Virus record (IMG/VR): IMGVR_UViG_3300029319_006928 | Span: 22,956-46,479 of that record | Direction: 5' to 3' (one strand) | DNA length: 23,524 bases | Origin: a virus | Shown here: positions 7,701-14,716 of the stretch, in pieces | How positions within the stretch are numbered: position 1 is the stretch's first letter | Layout: each line of letters begins with the position of its first letter | Program-made: the position numbers and the translations under genes | Notes under the pieces: generated by a model | Told to the model about the DNA's origin: nothing | What the model saw: the letters and a program-made list of their open reading frames with translations, nothing else | The model's database searches: none

Positions 7701-9111
7701 TCTCGGTGGTGGATGTTAAAGAAGGCATGTCACTAGGAATATCTGGTTGAGCACCTCCAGCAGATGACATTTTACAAAAATTTATTGCTTTATAAAGTGC
7801 TATTGTGGCCGAGTTTCCACCACCACTTCCTGCACCAGGGTTATTACCATCAAATGCACCACCACTATCACCTAAATCAAATTTACTTTGTGTTGCAATT
7901 TTTCTTCTACCTTCACCTGTTGCGTAATTTGATTTACCACCATCCATTTGACCCTCAAAATTTTGTCTTGGAGCTAAATAAATTTGATCATTTGGAATAC
8001 TTTTTTCATTGTATAAATAAACTTTATTTAAATCAAGTACTTGCTCTTCTGGATTTGATGCTGATGGTATTTTATACAGATTATTAAGTTCATTATATAC
8101 TGTGGAAAGGCCATTAGTAGAATAAGCCCTACTATTTGCAACGATATCAACAGGGACACCAGCCTCTCCTAAACTATCAACCTTTGAAGGATAATAATAA
8201 ACAAAATCTGGATTTTGTATGAATTCTAATCTTGTAAGATTTGTTGCACCATCAGCCTGAACACCTTCTAAAATTAGTCTAAGGTATACTGAAATTGTCA
8301 GTTTAAACTTATTGTAAGAAAAAATTTCCTCTTGTAAAAGAGGGTTAAGTCTATAAAGTTCATTTTTTGTGTATAACAAATTATACCTTATGTTATCTCT
8401 GTATGAATATTCTCCATCAACAAGCTGTCCAAAAACGTTTATAGAATTACTAATAAGGTATTGAAAATAGATTTCAACTGCCTCAAGAAAATCATCAGAA
8501 CTTACACCTACAAAATTTACATCTGTTAGAAGATTTACATTTTTTTGTTGAGCCCAAGTTTGTTGTTGAACCCATGATTCAAACCATGCGCGAGCCTCGG
8601 GAAAGTTATCAATATAATCTGTCTGAAAAGGTTTTACAATTGTTGTATCATCAGATGTTGGTTCAAGATAACGAAAACCGCTGATACTTTTAACACCTGA
8701 ACCGCCCCATTCGTTTTCATATACATTAGAAGTTTCGTTAATAAATTCACTTTTAAACCACTTCATTAAGAAAATAAAATCTTTTACATTACTTAGCTGA
8801 CCAACACCAAATGTAGAAGTACTGAAGACGCGATTGTATAAAGCCGTCCAGGTTACTCCATGATGTTCGTTTAGCGCATCACCTAAGGGTTGATCTGCGG
8901 CTCCAATTTTATCATTGAAGTTCGGGATGTCAACAAATTGTTGACCAGAAGCAATCAAAAAATAAACGTGAAAATATTTATAATGTGCTGGGTTTTCTAA
9001 GTCTAGACCAACAAAACCAGAAGCAGGGGTAATTGTACCATTGTCAAATTTTCCTGTATTATTAGATGTGTTAATAACAATTGTTTCTTTAATCTTGCTT
9101 AGTATACTCAC
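4768..9111 (-). CDS. Very large virion protein, putative baseplate hub
   Basis: A 1447-residue protein, by far the largest gene here. Start is GTG at 9111, with GGAG eight bases upstream and a GTGA overlap with the LysM gene stop. No family is certain. The N-terminal third is Tyr/Phe/Asn-rich; a Gly-rich linker with GGNS lies near 430; an Ala/Lys helical stretch is near 625-650. Residues about 865-960 (YYRVKVTVGWSVSNNF ... VELQINFRGYGD) and the C-terminal 150 (LSLYGNFLFFPGMMIYIDP ... GIGGYHLITGVKS ... GKFSTEIESRF) resemble the barrel domains of gp27/gpD-type baseplate hub proteins, which carry this small-loop, PGM/YHLITGV, F.T pattern at their ends. Position after tape measure, tube cap and LysM genes fits a hub or central spike assembly. 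Hub is an inference; a tail-fibre or injected virion protein is the alternative. Confidence 0.6.
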   Translation of the reverse strand: MSILSKIKETIVINTSNNTGKFDNGTITPASGFVGLDLENPAHYKYFHVYFLIASGQQFVDIPNFNDKIGAADQPLGDALNEHHGVTWTALYNRVFSTSTFGVGQLSNVKDFIFLMKWFKSEFINETSNVYENEWGGSGVKSISGFRYLEPTSDDTTIVKPFQTDYIDNFPEARAWFESWVQQQTWAQQKNVNLLTDVNFVGVSSDDFLEAVEIYFQYLISNSINVFGQLVDGEYSYRDNIRYNLLYTKNELYRLNPLLQEEIFSYNKFKLTISVYLRLILEGVQADGATNLTRLEFIQNPDFVYYYPSKVDSLGEAGVPVDIVANSRAYSTNGLSTVYNELNNLYKIPSASNPEEQVLDLNKVYLYNEKSIPNDQIYLAPRQNFEGQMDGGKSNYATGEGRRKIATQSKFDLGDSGGAFDGNNPGAGSGGGNSATIALYKAINFCKMSSAGGAQPDIPSDMPSLTSTTENLFGSEEEAYSILKEAFGNPIDPEQLTILEGPKGRKTVNLTNLIGDMYVDEFSKEATLSFNTVDDNGIPITNQLTFFEESGDPKTDITFKHYFDRVAYMVAVEIFKLFVMEQVNIIKASYFDILYQLSQDDTLDIEDAKQKALKDLKDGIKEEATKTEAAAVAIDPKEIEAKQAVMGQCAMLANLSDMYSDYKIRTQSKKDNSFPTHGRGFYNRRFFNLTAGDANSTLNTIFNKTFTEIEKFLSITPQIQSYLVPLIKIEKVFVNTNDIMETVEIPFSNYSRDPLTNGELNLTEKLNTQGLVYKGGGAGIKSISFDFDGETPATAEKYVSATMVLFFNEFSSLFEERTTFSKFTDTGETIFEPTTFRYIDLVVNPMNTKRPEVDGRFKMEHYDPSYYRVKVTVGWSVSNNFDQTILNGSGYTTFEEFKKGIELVNKTFMMCALDHDIKIGNEGTVELQINFRGYGDTLLKSNRFNALIPVYEEMQVIEKQRDLEDLIQSGKCTNSQLIEMNASIGALRKSISLGAFKRIIENLIVNEHVHSFKIDAGKKGSLTRKAIENFKEKGFFESKPRFKIEPGSTANAINDPVFSFFYFGDLFYYLLDCVYDRDSNVNVLGAENISFILTDFEYRDWLPEKPISSLSQAEIKNLSEKIEIVPIAALPISVEYFRNWFFSNISSQNVYNKPLIDFVLEFLNDVCGCMLTEVCFSREEDKSLMFRHGSHLVDYENLSMLGGLSNASSQGSIISCDTTQFPLTTTNNRSASEYAEIIYIYMDTQPKQTGSPEEDATTFGNIPCVAALTPGSNSGIVKSANWSKTNVSYLREGRMLKNQGIGDYAQLANYYNVSLSLYGNFLFFPGMMIYIDPSYLGGNTFAMGSETPGIDPGISINFFRLMGIGGYHLITGVKSTIESGKFSTEIESRFVFSAKGDSIIRALSTGQEVESDLEDETIDPDDYSSCNNVIQSVQQEVIGTADENTEG

Positions 9112-9449
9112 TCAATTAACTCCAAAACTTTATTTAAGTTTTTTGGGATTCTAAGTTCCTCACCTTCGTTAAGATGAGATTCTGTTGGTTTAAAATTCCA
9201 CCTCGCTATAATCCACCATTTTGTCGGATCATTATAGTAAAGATTAGCTAGTTTCCAAAACCTATCTCCATTTGTCCAATAATGTCTGTGGTAATCAACA
9301 GAATTATATTGCTCTTTTGTTAAACTTCTAAATTTTGGAGTATCATATTGTTTTATTTTTTTTACTCCTCTATTCTCAAAAAGATCGCTATCTTTATAAG
9401 AATCAGATTTATTTGTTGCTATTCTTCGTTTTTTAAATCTATTACTCAT
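9108..9449 (-). CDS. 53-like: LysM-domain baseplate protein, gp53-like
   Basis: A basic N-terminus (SNRFKKRRIATNK) precedes a LysM-type domain in the C-terminal 55 residues: YWTNGDRFWKLANLYYND, then PTKWWIIARWN, then a GEELRIPKNL end. This arrangement is that of T4 gp53 and P2 gpX, small LysM proteins that join baseplate parts. Three ATG codons stand in a row (9455, 9452, 9449). I chose 9449 because GGAG at 9459-9456 is then six bases away, the usual spacing. The gene overlaps the upstream stop (9442-9444) by eight bases and overlaps the next start by four, so it is tightly coupled in the tail operon. About 113 residues. Confidence 0.75.
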   Translation of the reverse strand: MSNRFKKRRIATNKSDSYKDSDLFENRGVKKIKQYDTPKFRSLTKEQYNSVDYHRHYWTNGDRFWKLANLYYNDPTKWWIIARWNFKPTESHLNEGEELRIPKNLNKVLELIE

Positions 9450-10248
9450 CATCATCTCCAAAATTAAATGGATATCTTATCGTTTCTGCTGTGAGTGTCT
9501 TATTATCTCCATAAGCATTTACTAGTGAATCTCCGTCCACGTCAGTTCCTACGTTATGTGTATGAAGAACTCCAAATTCTAAACTAACAGAAATTTTTTG
9601 AAAATACTTTTCGTCTTGATTAGAAGAAGAAACTCCAATGGCAAACATACCATCTGCTTGGAAATCAACATTAAGACTTTTTATATAACCTAAAAGCATT
9701 TTTGGCTCAACACCTGTGAGATTGCCAGTAATAACATTTCCATACTTTATTTTTACTAAAGGAGCAGCTTTTAAGATACCAGTATTAAAGCTGTTATTAT
9801 TTTCAGCATTAAAATCATACCCAGGATAGCACATGTTAGCTAAAACATTTAGTTTTTCTAATTTTGCCTTGGCTAATGACAATTTTTTTATTTTAGATGA
9901 GCCTGCCGGAGTTACTAATTGCACAGTTATTGACACTGTCCTAGTTGTGTTTGAATATGTTGGAATAGGATCAAGCCTACCATAAACTACTTCTTCTTGC
10001 CAATTAGAAGACCATCCAAGAGAAACATTTGACACAACTCCTTGCAAGTAAACACTAGAATTGTTTATCATGCTTTGTATAATTAAAGGTTCAGTATCTT
10101 TAAAACTTTCATCATTGCTTACTCCAAGACTTATGCCTGAGTTTGCTGGTCCACCTGTAGGTTTATCTCTTTCTATAACTTCTGGTAAAGGTTCACCTTC
10201 GCTAGGTGGTTCTGTACTCTGTAAAAATGTCTCTGCTAAAACAGACAT
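9442..10248 (-). CDS. Putative baseplate tube-cap / tail-tube initiator protein
   Basis: A 268-residue protein directly after the tape measure gene, the position of T4 genes 48 and 54. The N-terminus is a Pro/Glu-rich low-complexity stretch (10-35). The core has NWQEEVVYGRLDPIPTYSNT (about 82-101) followed by a beta strand TRTVSITVQLV, a pattern I know from tail-tube-like and baseplate adaptor proteins of myoviruses and siphoviruses. Then come PLVKIKYGNVITG and LLGYIKSLNVDFQADGMFAI, again beta-rich. It probably caps the baseplate and starts tube polymerisation. The exact equivalence (gp48 or gp54) is not decided by sequence I can see. It has an AGAGGA ribosome site and ends overlapping the LysM gene. 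Confidence 0.6.
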   Translation of the reverse strand: MSVLAETFLQSTEPPSEGEPLPEVIERDKPTGGPANSGISLGVSNDESFKDTEPLIIQSMINNSSVYLQGVVSNVSLGWSSNWQEEVVYGRLDPIPTYSNTTRTVSITVQLVTPAGSSKIKKLSLAKAKLEKLNVLANMCYPGYDFNAENNNSFNTGILKAAPLVKIKYGNVITGNLTGVEPKMLLGYIKSLNVDFQADGMFAIGVSSSNQDEKYFQKISVSLEFGVLHTHNVGTDVDGDSLVNAYGDNKTLTAETIRYPFNFGDDDE

Positions 10249-10263
10249 GTTAGTATCCTCTTA

Positions 10264-12633
10264 TTAAACAGTTGCTACTGATGTTGTATCTCCATTGTAA
10301 TCACTCACAAGTTTTGTTATTTTTGCATCTAACTGTTTGCCATCTATTTCAATAACTAGTTTTATATTGTTTTTTAAATTGTTAGTAACATTTGACATTA
10401 GGTTAGAAGCTGTGGCTGATGCTGACGACATTGATGCAGATTTTCCTGTTGTAATTAAAGCTATGTTTTCTAAAGTAGCAGAAAATAGTTTTTTATCTGG
10501 TATTTTTGCCATCGCTGATCCGATCTTTTCTATTGAATCACTTATGTCAACCAAATTTTCAACTGCTCCAAATGATGCCTGGGTGCTATCCATAATGTCT
10601 TTATAAGCTCCTCCAATCATTTCAGCAGCTTGTCCCATCATAAAAGCAGCTGTTGCAATACCAAGAAGAATAAATACTGCTGGGCCACCGGTAGCAGTAA
10701 TTCCTGCGAGTGCTGGTACTAATTTATAAAGTCCAAACGCAAATGCTGCAATACCAAATACAGCCGCCAACATTTGTCCTCCAGTTGTTAATTTTGAAAA
10801 AGCTTCAACAAGGTATGATATACCAAATGCAGCAAGTCCAATACCTGCACCTGCCATCAATGCAGCAGCACCAATAGCTAAAATTGGACCCACTGCTGCT
10901 GATGCTCCGGCACCAAAGATTGTAATTTGAGGACCAGCTGTGGAACTAACAACACCTAATTTTGCCAATCCAGCAGCGGCCAATGAAGAGCCGGTGGCCA
11001 TTGCAAAACCTTTTGTTGCAATTACACCAAGTATGAGCGCTATGGTCATAATTGGATGTTGTAAACCAGTGGCAATCAATTCTATCATACCCATACCAAA
11101 CTCCATTATACTTAAAACATTATTGACCATGTCACCCTCAAGTGCCATAGATTGAAATGCTAAAGTTATTTGTGTCATTATGGGAAGTGCTTGATTCATA
11201 GCTTCGTTAAAAGATTTTTGGTTTTCTTCTGATCTTTGCATTTGTGCTTGATGATTTTTGTATTCACCAAGAGACATACCAAAGATCCTATTAGCCTCTG
11301 CCATGTCAGAAATACCAGCAGCTTGAGCTATTGCTTTTTGTGTAAATCGATCCATTTGTGCAAAAGATTTGCCCGTGGAATTAACTGTTTTTATTAATGT
11401 CTCAACTCTTTCGTCTTCTTTCATTAGCAACATGTCTGTTGCTGACATTGTTGTTCCAAGAATAGCATTTAATTTACCAGCTGAATCTGCGGCATCAGAG
11501 AATGTGTCAAATTTTCCTGCGATTGCTATTAGAGAATCAACAGAAGTACCAGCATCTCTTGCAGCAGCAGACAAGTTTTTAAACACATCAACAGATTTTT
11601 TACCATGTACAGCTAGAGTTCCTGATGCTTTTACAAAACCTTCAGCCATCTTTTGAGGACCAATTCCTAATTGTGCACCTGCTCCAATAAGATCTTCTGT
11701 CATAGATAAAGATTCCATAGCTGTGAGGCCCATGGATCTATTCATGTCATTCATTATATTAGTAACAGTTTCCCCTTCAACTCCTAGTTTTTTGAATTCT
11801 GCTACTTGAAGTCCAAGACTTGCTTGAGAGTCTGCCGAAGCGCCTGCCATTCCTATCAAATTTCCTCTAACAGCATTAATACCACCTGCGAATTCATCTA
11901 ATGCAACTTTGTTGTTTAAAGATTCTCGAGACAAATTAGCAAATGCCTCTTGCATTGCATCACCAGCACCAGTAGCTTTTACCATTTCTGATGTTAGCTT
12001 ATCAACTTCTAATGCTAAAGAAATAGTATTTTCAACAAGAGAGCCTAAAATCTGTCCTGGGCCGAATGTTTCAAGAGCACTAAAAAAGGCTGCCGTTCTC
12101 CCTTCAGCTGTTGTTAGTTGCACCGCAAATTCAGCAGCTTTGTTCACTGTTTTTGTTAATTGAGAATTACCAAAGCCAATTTTTTCAGCAATTGATTGCA
12201 TTATTTGATCGTTTTCTAAAGATAAATCTTTTGTTTCTTCTAGAAGTTTTTTTCTTTCCTTTAGTTTTTTCTTAACTTGTTCTTGTAAATCAGCACTTTG
12301 GATCAATTGATCTAATTCTTCTCCCCTTACATCAAACAATTCTTCTAATAAAGCTTTTTGGTCTTGATTAATTTGACTTACATCATTAAGAGCAGCTGCT
12401 TGTCCTAAAAGTTTTTCTTCTATATTAGCTAAAGCTTGTTCTTGTTCTCTAAAGAATTTAGTTCTTTCGCTACCAACAAGTTTTAACTGCTTTAATTCTA
12501 AATTGCTTAATTCTTGAGTTTTTAGACCAATCCTATAACCATCATCACTGATCTTATTATTTCTTTCTCTTGCTTTGGCTTGATCTTGTAATTGTTTTAA
12601 AATTTTTTGTAATAATACTTCTTGGTTTGACAT
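10264..12633 (-). CDS. 29-like: Tail tape measure protein
   Basis: A 789-residue protein. Residues 1-140 are charged coiled coil (QILKQLQDQAKARER..., VKKKLKERKKLLEETK). The middle is Ala/Gly/Met-rich helix with repeated quasi-TMP segments (FAGGINAVRGNLIGMAGAS; NMNRSMGLTAMESLSMTEDL). Residues about 500-690 hold several hydrophobic stretches, including MTIALILGVIATKGFAMATG and an Ala/Gly-rich run near 585-610. This is the classic layout of tape measure proteins, which set tail length and enter the host membrane during injection. The position, after the tail-chaperone-like genes and before the tube-cap and LysM genes, supports it. It starts four bases after the previous gene, with GAGGAATAA as the ribosome site. 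Tail length should follow protein length. Confidence 0.88.
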   Translation of the reverse strand: MSNQEVLLQKILKQLQDQAKARERNNKISDDGYRIGLKTQELSNLELKQLKLVGSERTKFFREQEQALANIEEKLLGQAAALNDVSQINQDQKALLEELFDVRGEELDQLIQSADLQEQVKKKLKERKKLLEETKDLSLENDQIMQSIAEKIGFGNSQLTKTVNKAAEFAVQLTTAEGRTAAFFSALETFGPGQILGSLVENTISLALEVDKLTSEMVKATGAGDAMQEAFANLSRESLNNKVALDEFAGGINAVRGNLIGMAGASADSQASLGLQVAEFKKLGVEGETVTNIMNDMNRSMGLTAMESLSMTEDLIGAGAQLGIGPQKMAEGFVKASGTLAVHGKKSVDVFKNLSAAARDAGTSVDSLIAIAGKFDTFSDAADSAGKLNAILGTTMSATDMLLMKEDERVETLIKTVNSTGKSFAQMDRFTQKAIAQAAGISDMAEANRIFGMSLGEYKNHQAQMQRSEENQKSFNEAMNQALPIMTQITLAFQSMALEGDMVNNVLSIMEFGMGMIELIATGLQHPIMTIALILGVIATKGFAMATGSSLAAAGLAKLGVVSSTAGPQITIFGAGASAAVGPILAIGAAALMAGAGIGLAAFGISYLVEAFSKLTTGGQMLAAVFGIAAFAFGLYKLVPALAGITATGGPAVFILLGIATAAFMMGQAAEMIGGAYKDIMDSTQASFGAVENLVDISDSIEKIGSAMAKIPDKKLFSATLENIALITTGKSASMSSASATASNLMSNVTNNLKNNIKLVIEIDGKQLDAKITKLVSDYNGDTTSVATV

Positions 12634-12637
12634 TCAT

Positions 12638-12997
12638 TTATTCCTCGTCTTTAAAAGGCCAAGTAATACCTGTTGTTTGTTCAAAATGATCAACAGCTTG
12701 ATCTAATAGTTCTTTTGTTTTTTGAGACTTTGGATGTTCTGATCCGTATTTTACAAAATCGTCTAAATAATTTTTTTCTGCTACAATTGCTTGAGCATAG
12801 GCTCTAACATCTACTTCTTCTCCACGGATAACAAATTTTAATTTGTTGTCTTCGGTTTCTTTCAATTGAGAAATATCTGCTGTTATAACAACATCATCTC
12901 CATACATGTATTTTAAAAGCGTTTTGTTCCAAGATGCCATGGCTCTCATCCAGTTTTCTTTTAAGAGTTTCTTATTAGTAAAATCAATCTCAAACAT
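12638..12997 (-). CDS. Unknown 119-residue tail-region protein
   Basis: An acidic 119-residue protein with an aromatic N-terminal helix (ENWMRAMASWNKTLLKYMYGD), a small beta section (VVITADIS...LKFVIRGEEVDV) and a helical acidic end (ELLDQAVDHFEQTTGITWPFK). I do not recognise a family. It is the first gene after a terminator and a late-promoter-like box, and directly precedes the tape measure gene. In T4 the equivalent gap holds genes 27 and 28; in other phages this slot belongs to tape-measure chaperones. A tape-measure-binding role is only positional inference. Start ATG 12997 has CGAGGA upstream. Confidence 0.6.
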   Translation of the reverse strand: MFEIDFTNKKLLKENWMRAMASWNKTLLKYMYGDDVVITADISQLKETEDNKLKFVIRGEEVDVRAYAQAIVAEKNYLDDFVKYGSEHPKSQKTKELLDQAVDHFEQTTGITWPFKDEE

Positions 12998-13013
12998 ATT
13001 GTATCCTCGTTAA

Positions 13014-13024
13014 CTATAAATAGT
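13014..13024 (-). promoter_or_regulatory. Late-promoter-like box ACTATTTATAG
   Basis: One of four copies of ACTATTTA(C/T) found in this window, all in gaps between structural genes. It lies just after a terminator and 17 bases before ATG 12997, with CGAGGA between, so it may start the tape-measure operon. It is inside a perfect inverted repeat (13010-13027, 8-base arms), and the opposite strand reads TATAAATA, the T4 late consensus, so orientation is not certain. Confidence 0.5.
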
Positions 13025-13031
13025 TAAAAAC

Positions 13032-13053
13032 AAAAAACCCGACTACTATCGGG
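13032..13053 (-). terminator. Rho-independent terminator after the gene 26 unit
   Basis: In RNA sense (minus strand): CCCGA, a six-base loop TAGTAG, TCGGG, then a run of six T (13037-13032). The stop codon of the 56-residue ORF lies in the loop. It separates the gp26 pair from the 119-residue/tape measure unit. Confidence 0.85.
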
Positions 13054-13216
13054 CTTTTCTAATTTGTTGTTCATGAAACTTCTTTTCATCTTCAAACTGC
13101 TTAACTAATCTATTAAAAAACCAAAATCTTAAACCAACTGGTAAATTATAAAGTTCAGTAAAAGACCACTTTCCATGATGCATCATAGAAAACATCTGTT
13201 CATAAACTGATTCCAT
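13046..13216 (-). CDS. Small overlapping-frame partner of gp26 (gp51 position; probable frameshift extension)
   Basis: A 56-residue ORF, MESVYEQMFSMMHHGKWSFT..., rich in aromatic and charged residues with a central NLPVGLRFWFFNRL helix. It sits right after gene 26, where T4 places gene 51. Its reading frame is +1 (or -2) to gene 26 and is open back through a run of seven T (13241-13235) at the end of gene 26. Its ATG at 13216 lies four bases after the gene 26 stop and has no Shine-Dalgarno, unlike almost every other gene here. It is therefore probably made as a gp26 fusion by frameshifting, as in tail-assembly chaperone G/GT pairs, or by reinitiation. It ends inside the terminator hairpin. 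Confidence 0.65.
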   Translation of the reverse strand: MESVYEQMFSMMHHGKWSFTELYNLPVGLRFWFFNRLVKQFEDEKKFHEQQIRKAR

Positions 13217-13220
13217 GTAT

Positions 13221-14048
13221 TTATCTGTTAGGCCAAAAAAAGTCTGCCCCGAAAGGCACCTCCAATTCTTGTGTGTGATTACAAGAGTAACATTGGAAAT
13301 TATGTTTTAATTCTACATTAGGATTTAGACTTTTATATGTTTTTTTCAAAAATGCCGCGTCTTTTATTGGCATCAAATCAATAAACTCAAAAAGTAATTT
13401 TTTATCAGTTACACCATTAGCAGACACAATCATCATCCTGTAGTGATCAATCATGGTGCTAGTTTTTTGAGAAGAAATCATTTTTATAATTTTCTTTTCG
13501 TCTTCACCTCTTAGTAATTTTATTTCTAAATTTACTTTTGAACTTGGTAAAGAGATTTCAAAATTGCCTTTTTCATTTAATTTAGCATGTTCTGGTACAA
13601 GACCATGATGCACCCTCTCAGTTTGAGAAATACCAAATTCATGAACATCTTTCTTACCACAATTTGGACAAATAACTTCTGTTTGATAAACATTTCCATA
13701 GCCTGTTTTTCTGGCTGCAATAAGAATTGCATTTTTATCACCAATTAAAAGAGAGTCTGTGCTTATCTGTTTATTAATAATAATGTTATTTAACATTCTA
13801 TCTAACGCAACACCTTCTTTGAGTAAAGATGGTGAACTTAAAGTATCTTCATCTTTTGCTGTCATATGTTTAACTTCAATAGTGTTTTTACCTTTAAGAG
13901 GATGTCCCTCAGGATAATAAAGACCTTTTGACGGTAGTTCAACGAACTCTGTTGGAGTTACAAAATTCAATAAACTGTTTTGTGGTTTTTGTTCTGTTTG
14001 TTGTGGCGGTAAAGGAGCCATCATCCTATCATTATTTCTATTTGTCAT
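13221..14048 (-). CDS. 26: gp26-like tail/baseplate assembly protein with Zn ribbon
   Basis: A 275-residue protein matching the T4 baseplate gp26 family (T4_baseplate): VELPSKGLYYPEGHPLKGK (37-55), then VKHMTAKDEDTLSSPSLLK, then LIGDKNAILIAARKTGYG. Paired cysteines CPNC near 128 and CYSC near 256 form a split Zn ribbon. In T4, gp26 acts with gp51 in hub assembly and has no clear place in the finished baseplate, so a chaperone role is likely. ATG 14048 has GAGG upstream. The end overlaps a T7 run that could shift ribosomes into the next small ORF. It starts a unit bounded by a late-promoter-like box upstream and the terminator at 13032. Confidence 0.85.
   Translation of the reverse strand: MTNRNNDRMMAPLPPQQTEQKPQNSLLNFVTPTEFVELPSKGLYYPEGHPLKGKNTIEVKHMTAKDEDTLSSPSLLKEGVALDRMLNNIIINKQISTDSLLIGDKNAILIAARKTGYGNVYQTEVICPNCGKKDVHEFGISQTERVHHGLVPEHAKLNEKGNFEISLPSSKVNLEIKLLRGEDEKKIIKMISSQKTSTMIDHYRMMIVSANGVTDKKLLFEFIDLMPIKDAAFLKKTYKSLNPNVELKHNFQCYSCNHTQELEVPFGADFFWPNR
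13235..13241 (-). promoter_or_regulatory. Candidate ribosomal frameshift site (seven T)
   Basis: Gene 26 reads GAC TTT TTT TGG here, five codons before its stop. Moving +1 or -2 on the T run continues as GGC CTA ACA GAT AAA TAC ATG into the 56-residue ORF with no stop. A -1 move meets a stop after two codons. Confidence 0.5.
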
Positions 14049-14058
14049 TTTTACCTCA

Positions 14059-14069
14059 TAGTAAATAGT
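14059..14069 (-). promoter_or_regulatory. Late-promoter-like box ACTATTTACTA
   Basis: It begins two bases after the stop of the second tube gene and is ten bases upstream of gene 26 ATG, with GAGG between. The core is identical to the box at 22467. If used like a -10 element the leader would be too short to hold the ribosome site, so it may instead be a processing or binding site. Confidence 0.4.
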
Positions 14070-14070
14070 T

Positions 14071-14706
14071 TTAATCTGTTATATTTTGTGTTGTCAGTGT
14101 GCAAGAATCATATTCTAAATCTATAGTGATTAAGTTAGTATCTTCTGAGCCGTAATCTAAATCACCAAAATTTATACCAGTCAAGATTGGCGATTCTATT
14201 GTCCAAACTTGGGCTAATTTGCCACTGACTATTGCGGTTCCAAGACCTTCACCAGCAGACACAACTTTTTCTTTTTTACCTGTGAACTTATAAATTTCTA
14301 TTTGTGAAAACTTTATACTACTATTTTCAACTTGCCCTAGAGCTAATTTCGAGTCTTTAGCTAGCGAATCTGGTACATCACCAAAGTTTAAACCCGGCAA
14401 TAGAAACCTACCAGTATTAAATAAGCCAGCTGCTAAAGATTCCTCATTAGTGTTCAGGCCACCAACAAGGTCTGTGTCATAAAAAGAAATTTTTATTGGT
14501 TGCCATTGAACTGTACCTTCTGTTCTCACCATTTTATTACCCAAAAGAACAGTTTCCACATTTCTTTGAAGAGAAGGTAAGGATAAGTCCTTTACTCTAT
14601 AGGTAAATTTTTGAGTAGTATTTTCTTCTTCTACAATAAACTTGACTTGAAAATCAAATTTTCTACTAGGCTGTATGCCAAACCCTTCTTTGTTCCACCA
14701 AGTCAT
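14071..14706 (-). CDS. Second tail-tube-like protein (gp19 paralogue)
   Basis: A 211-residue protein. It shares with the gene directly upstream an N-terminal W-x-x-G, a R/KKFDFQVKF strand, a V-K-x-L-S-x-P-S strand, TVQWQPIKISFYD (matching KIKWNDVEVTLID), and an end of ILTGINFGDLDYGSEDTNLI (matching FITNVKFGDFDYSSEDMREI) followed by YD.C. So it has the gp19 tube fold with a longer central loop (about 85-150). T4 gp54 and gp48 also use this fold, so this may be a minor tube, terminator or initiator ring. It starts ten bases after gene 19 with a weak AGG site, suggesting lower output. Confidence 0.75.
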   Translation of the reverse strand: MTWWNKEGFGIQPSRKFDFQVKFIVEEENTTQKFTYRVKDLSLPSLQRNVETVLLGNKMVRTEGTVQWQPIKISFYDTDLVGGLNTNEESLAAGLFNTGRFLLPGLNFGDVPDSLAKDSKLALGQVENSSIKFSQIEIYKFTGKKEKVVSAGEGLGTAIVSGKLAQVWTIESPILTGINFGDLDYGSEDTNLITIDLEYDSCTLTTQNITD

Positions 14707-14716
14707 AATTTACCTA

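Noticed and set aside
7764-8087. 107-codon plus-strand ORF rich in His and Leu
   Set aside because: Antisense shadow of the large virion gene with odd composition and no start signals.
8975-8982. TATAAATA on the minus strand, the T4 late promoter consensus
   Set aside because: It lies within the large virion gene over Tyr-Lys-Tyr codons, far from any start, and is likely chance in AT-rich DNA.
13221-13241. Classical -1 frameshift at the T run of gene 26
   Set aside because: The -1 frame reads Leu-Ala then stop, so it cannot enter the 56-residue ORF; only +1 or -2 does.
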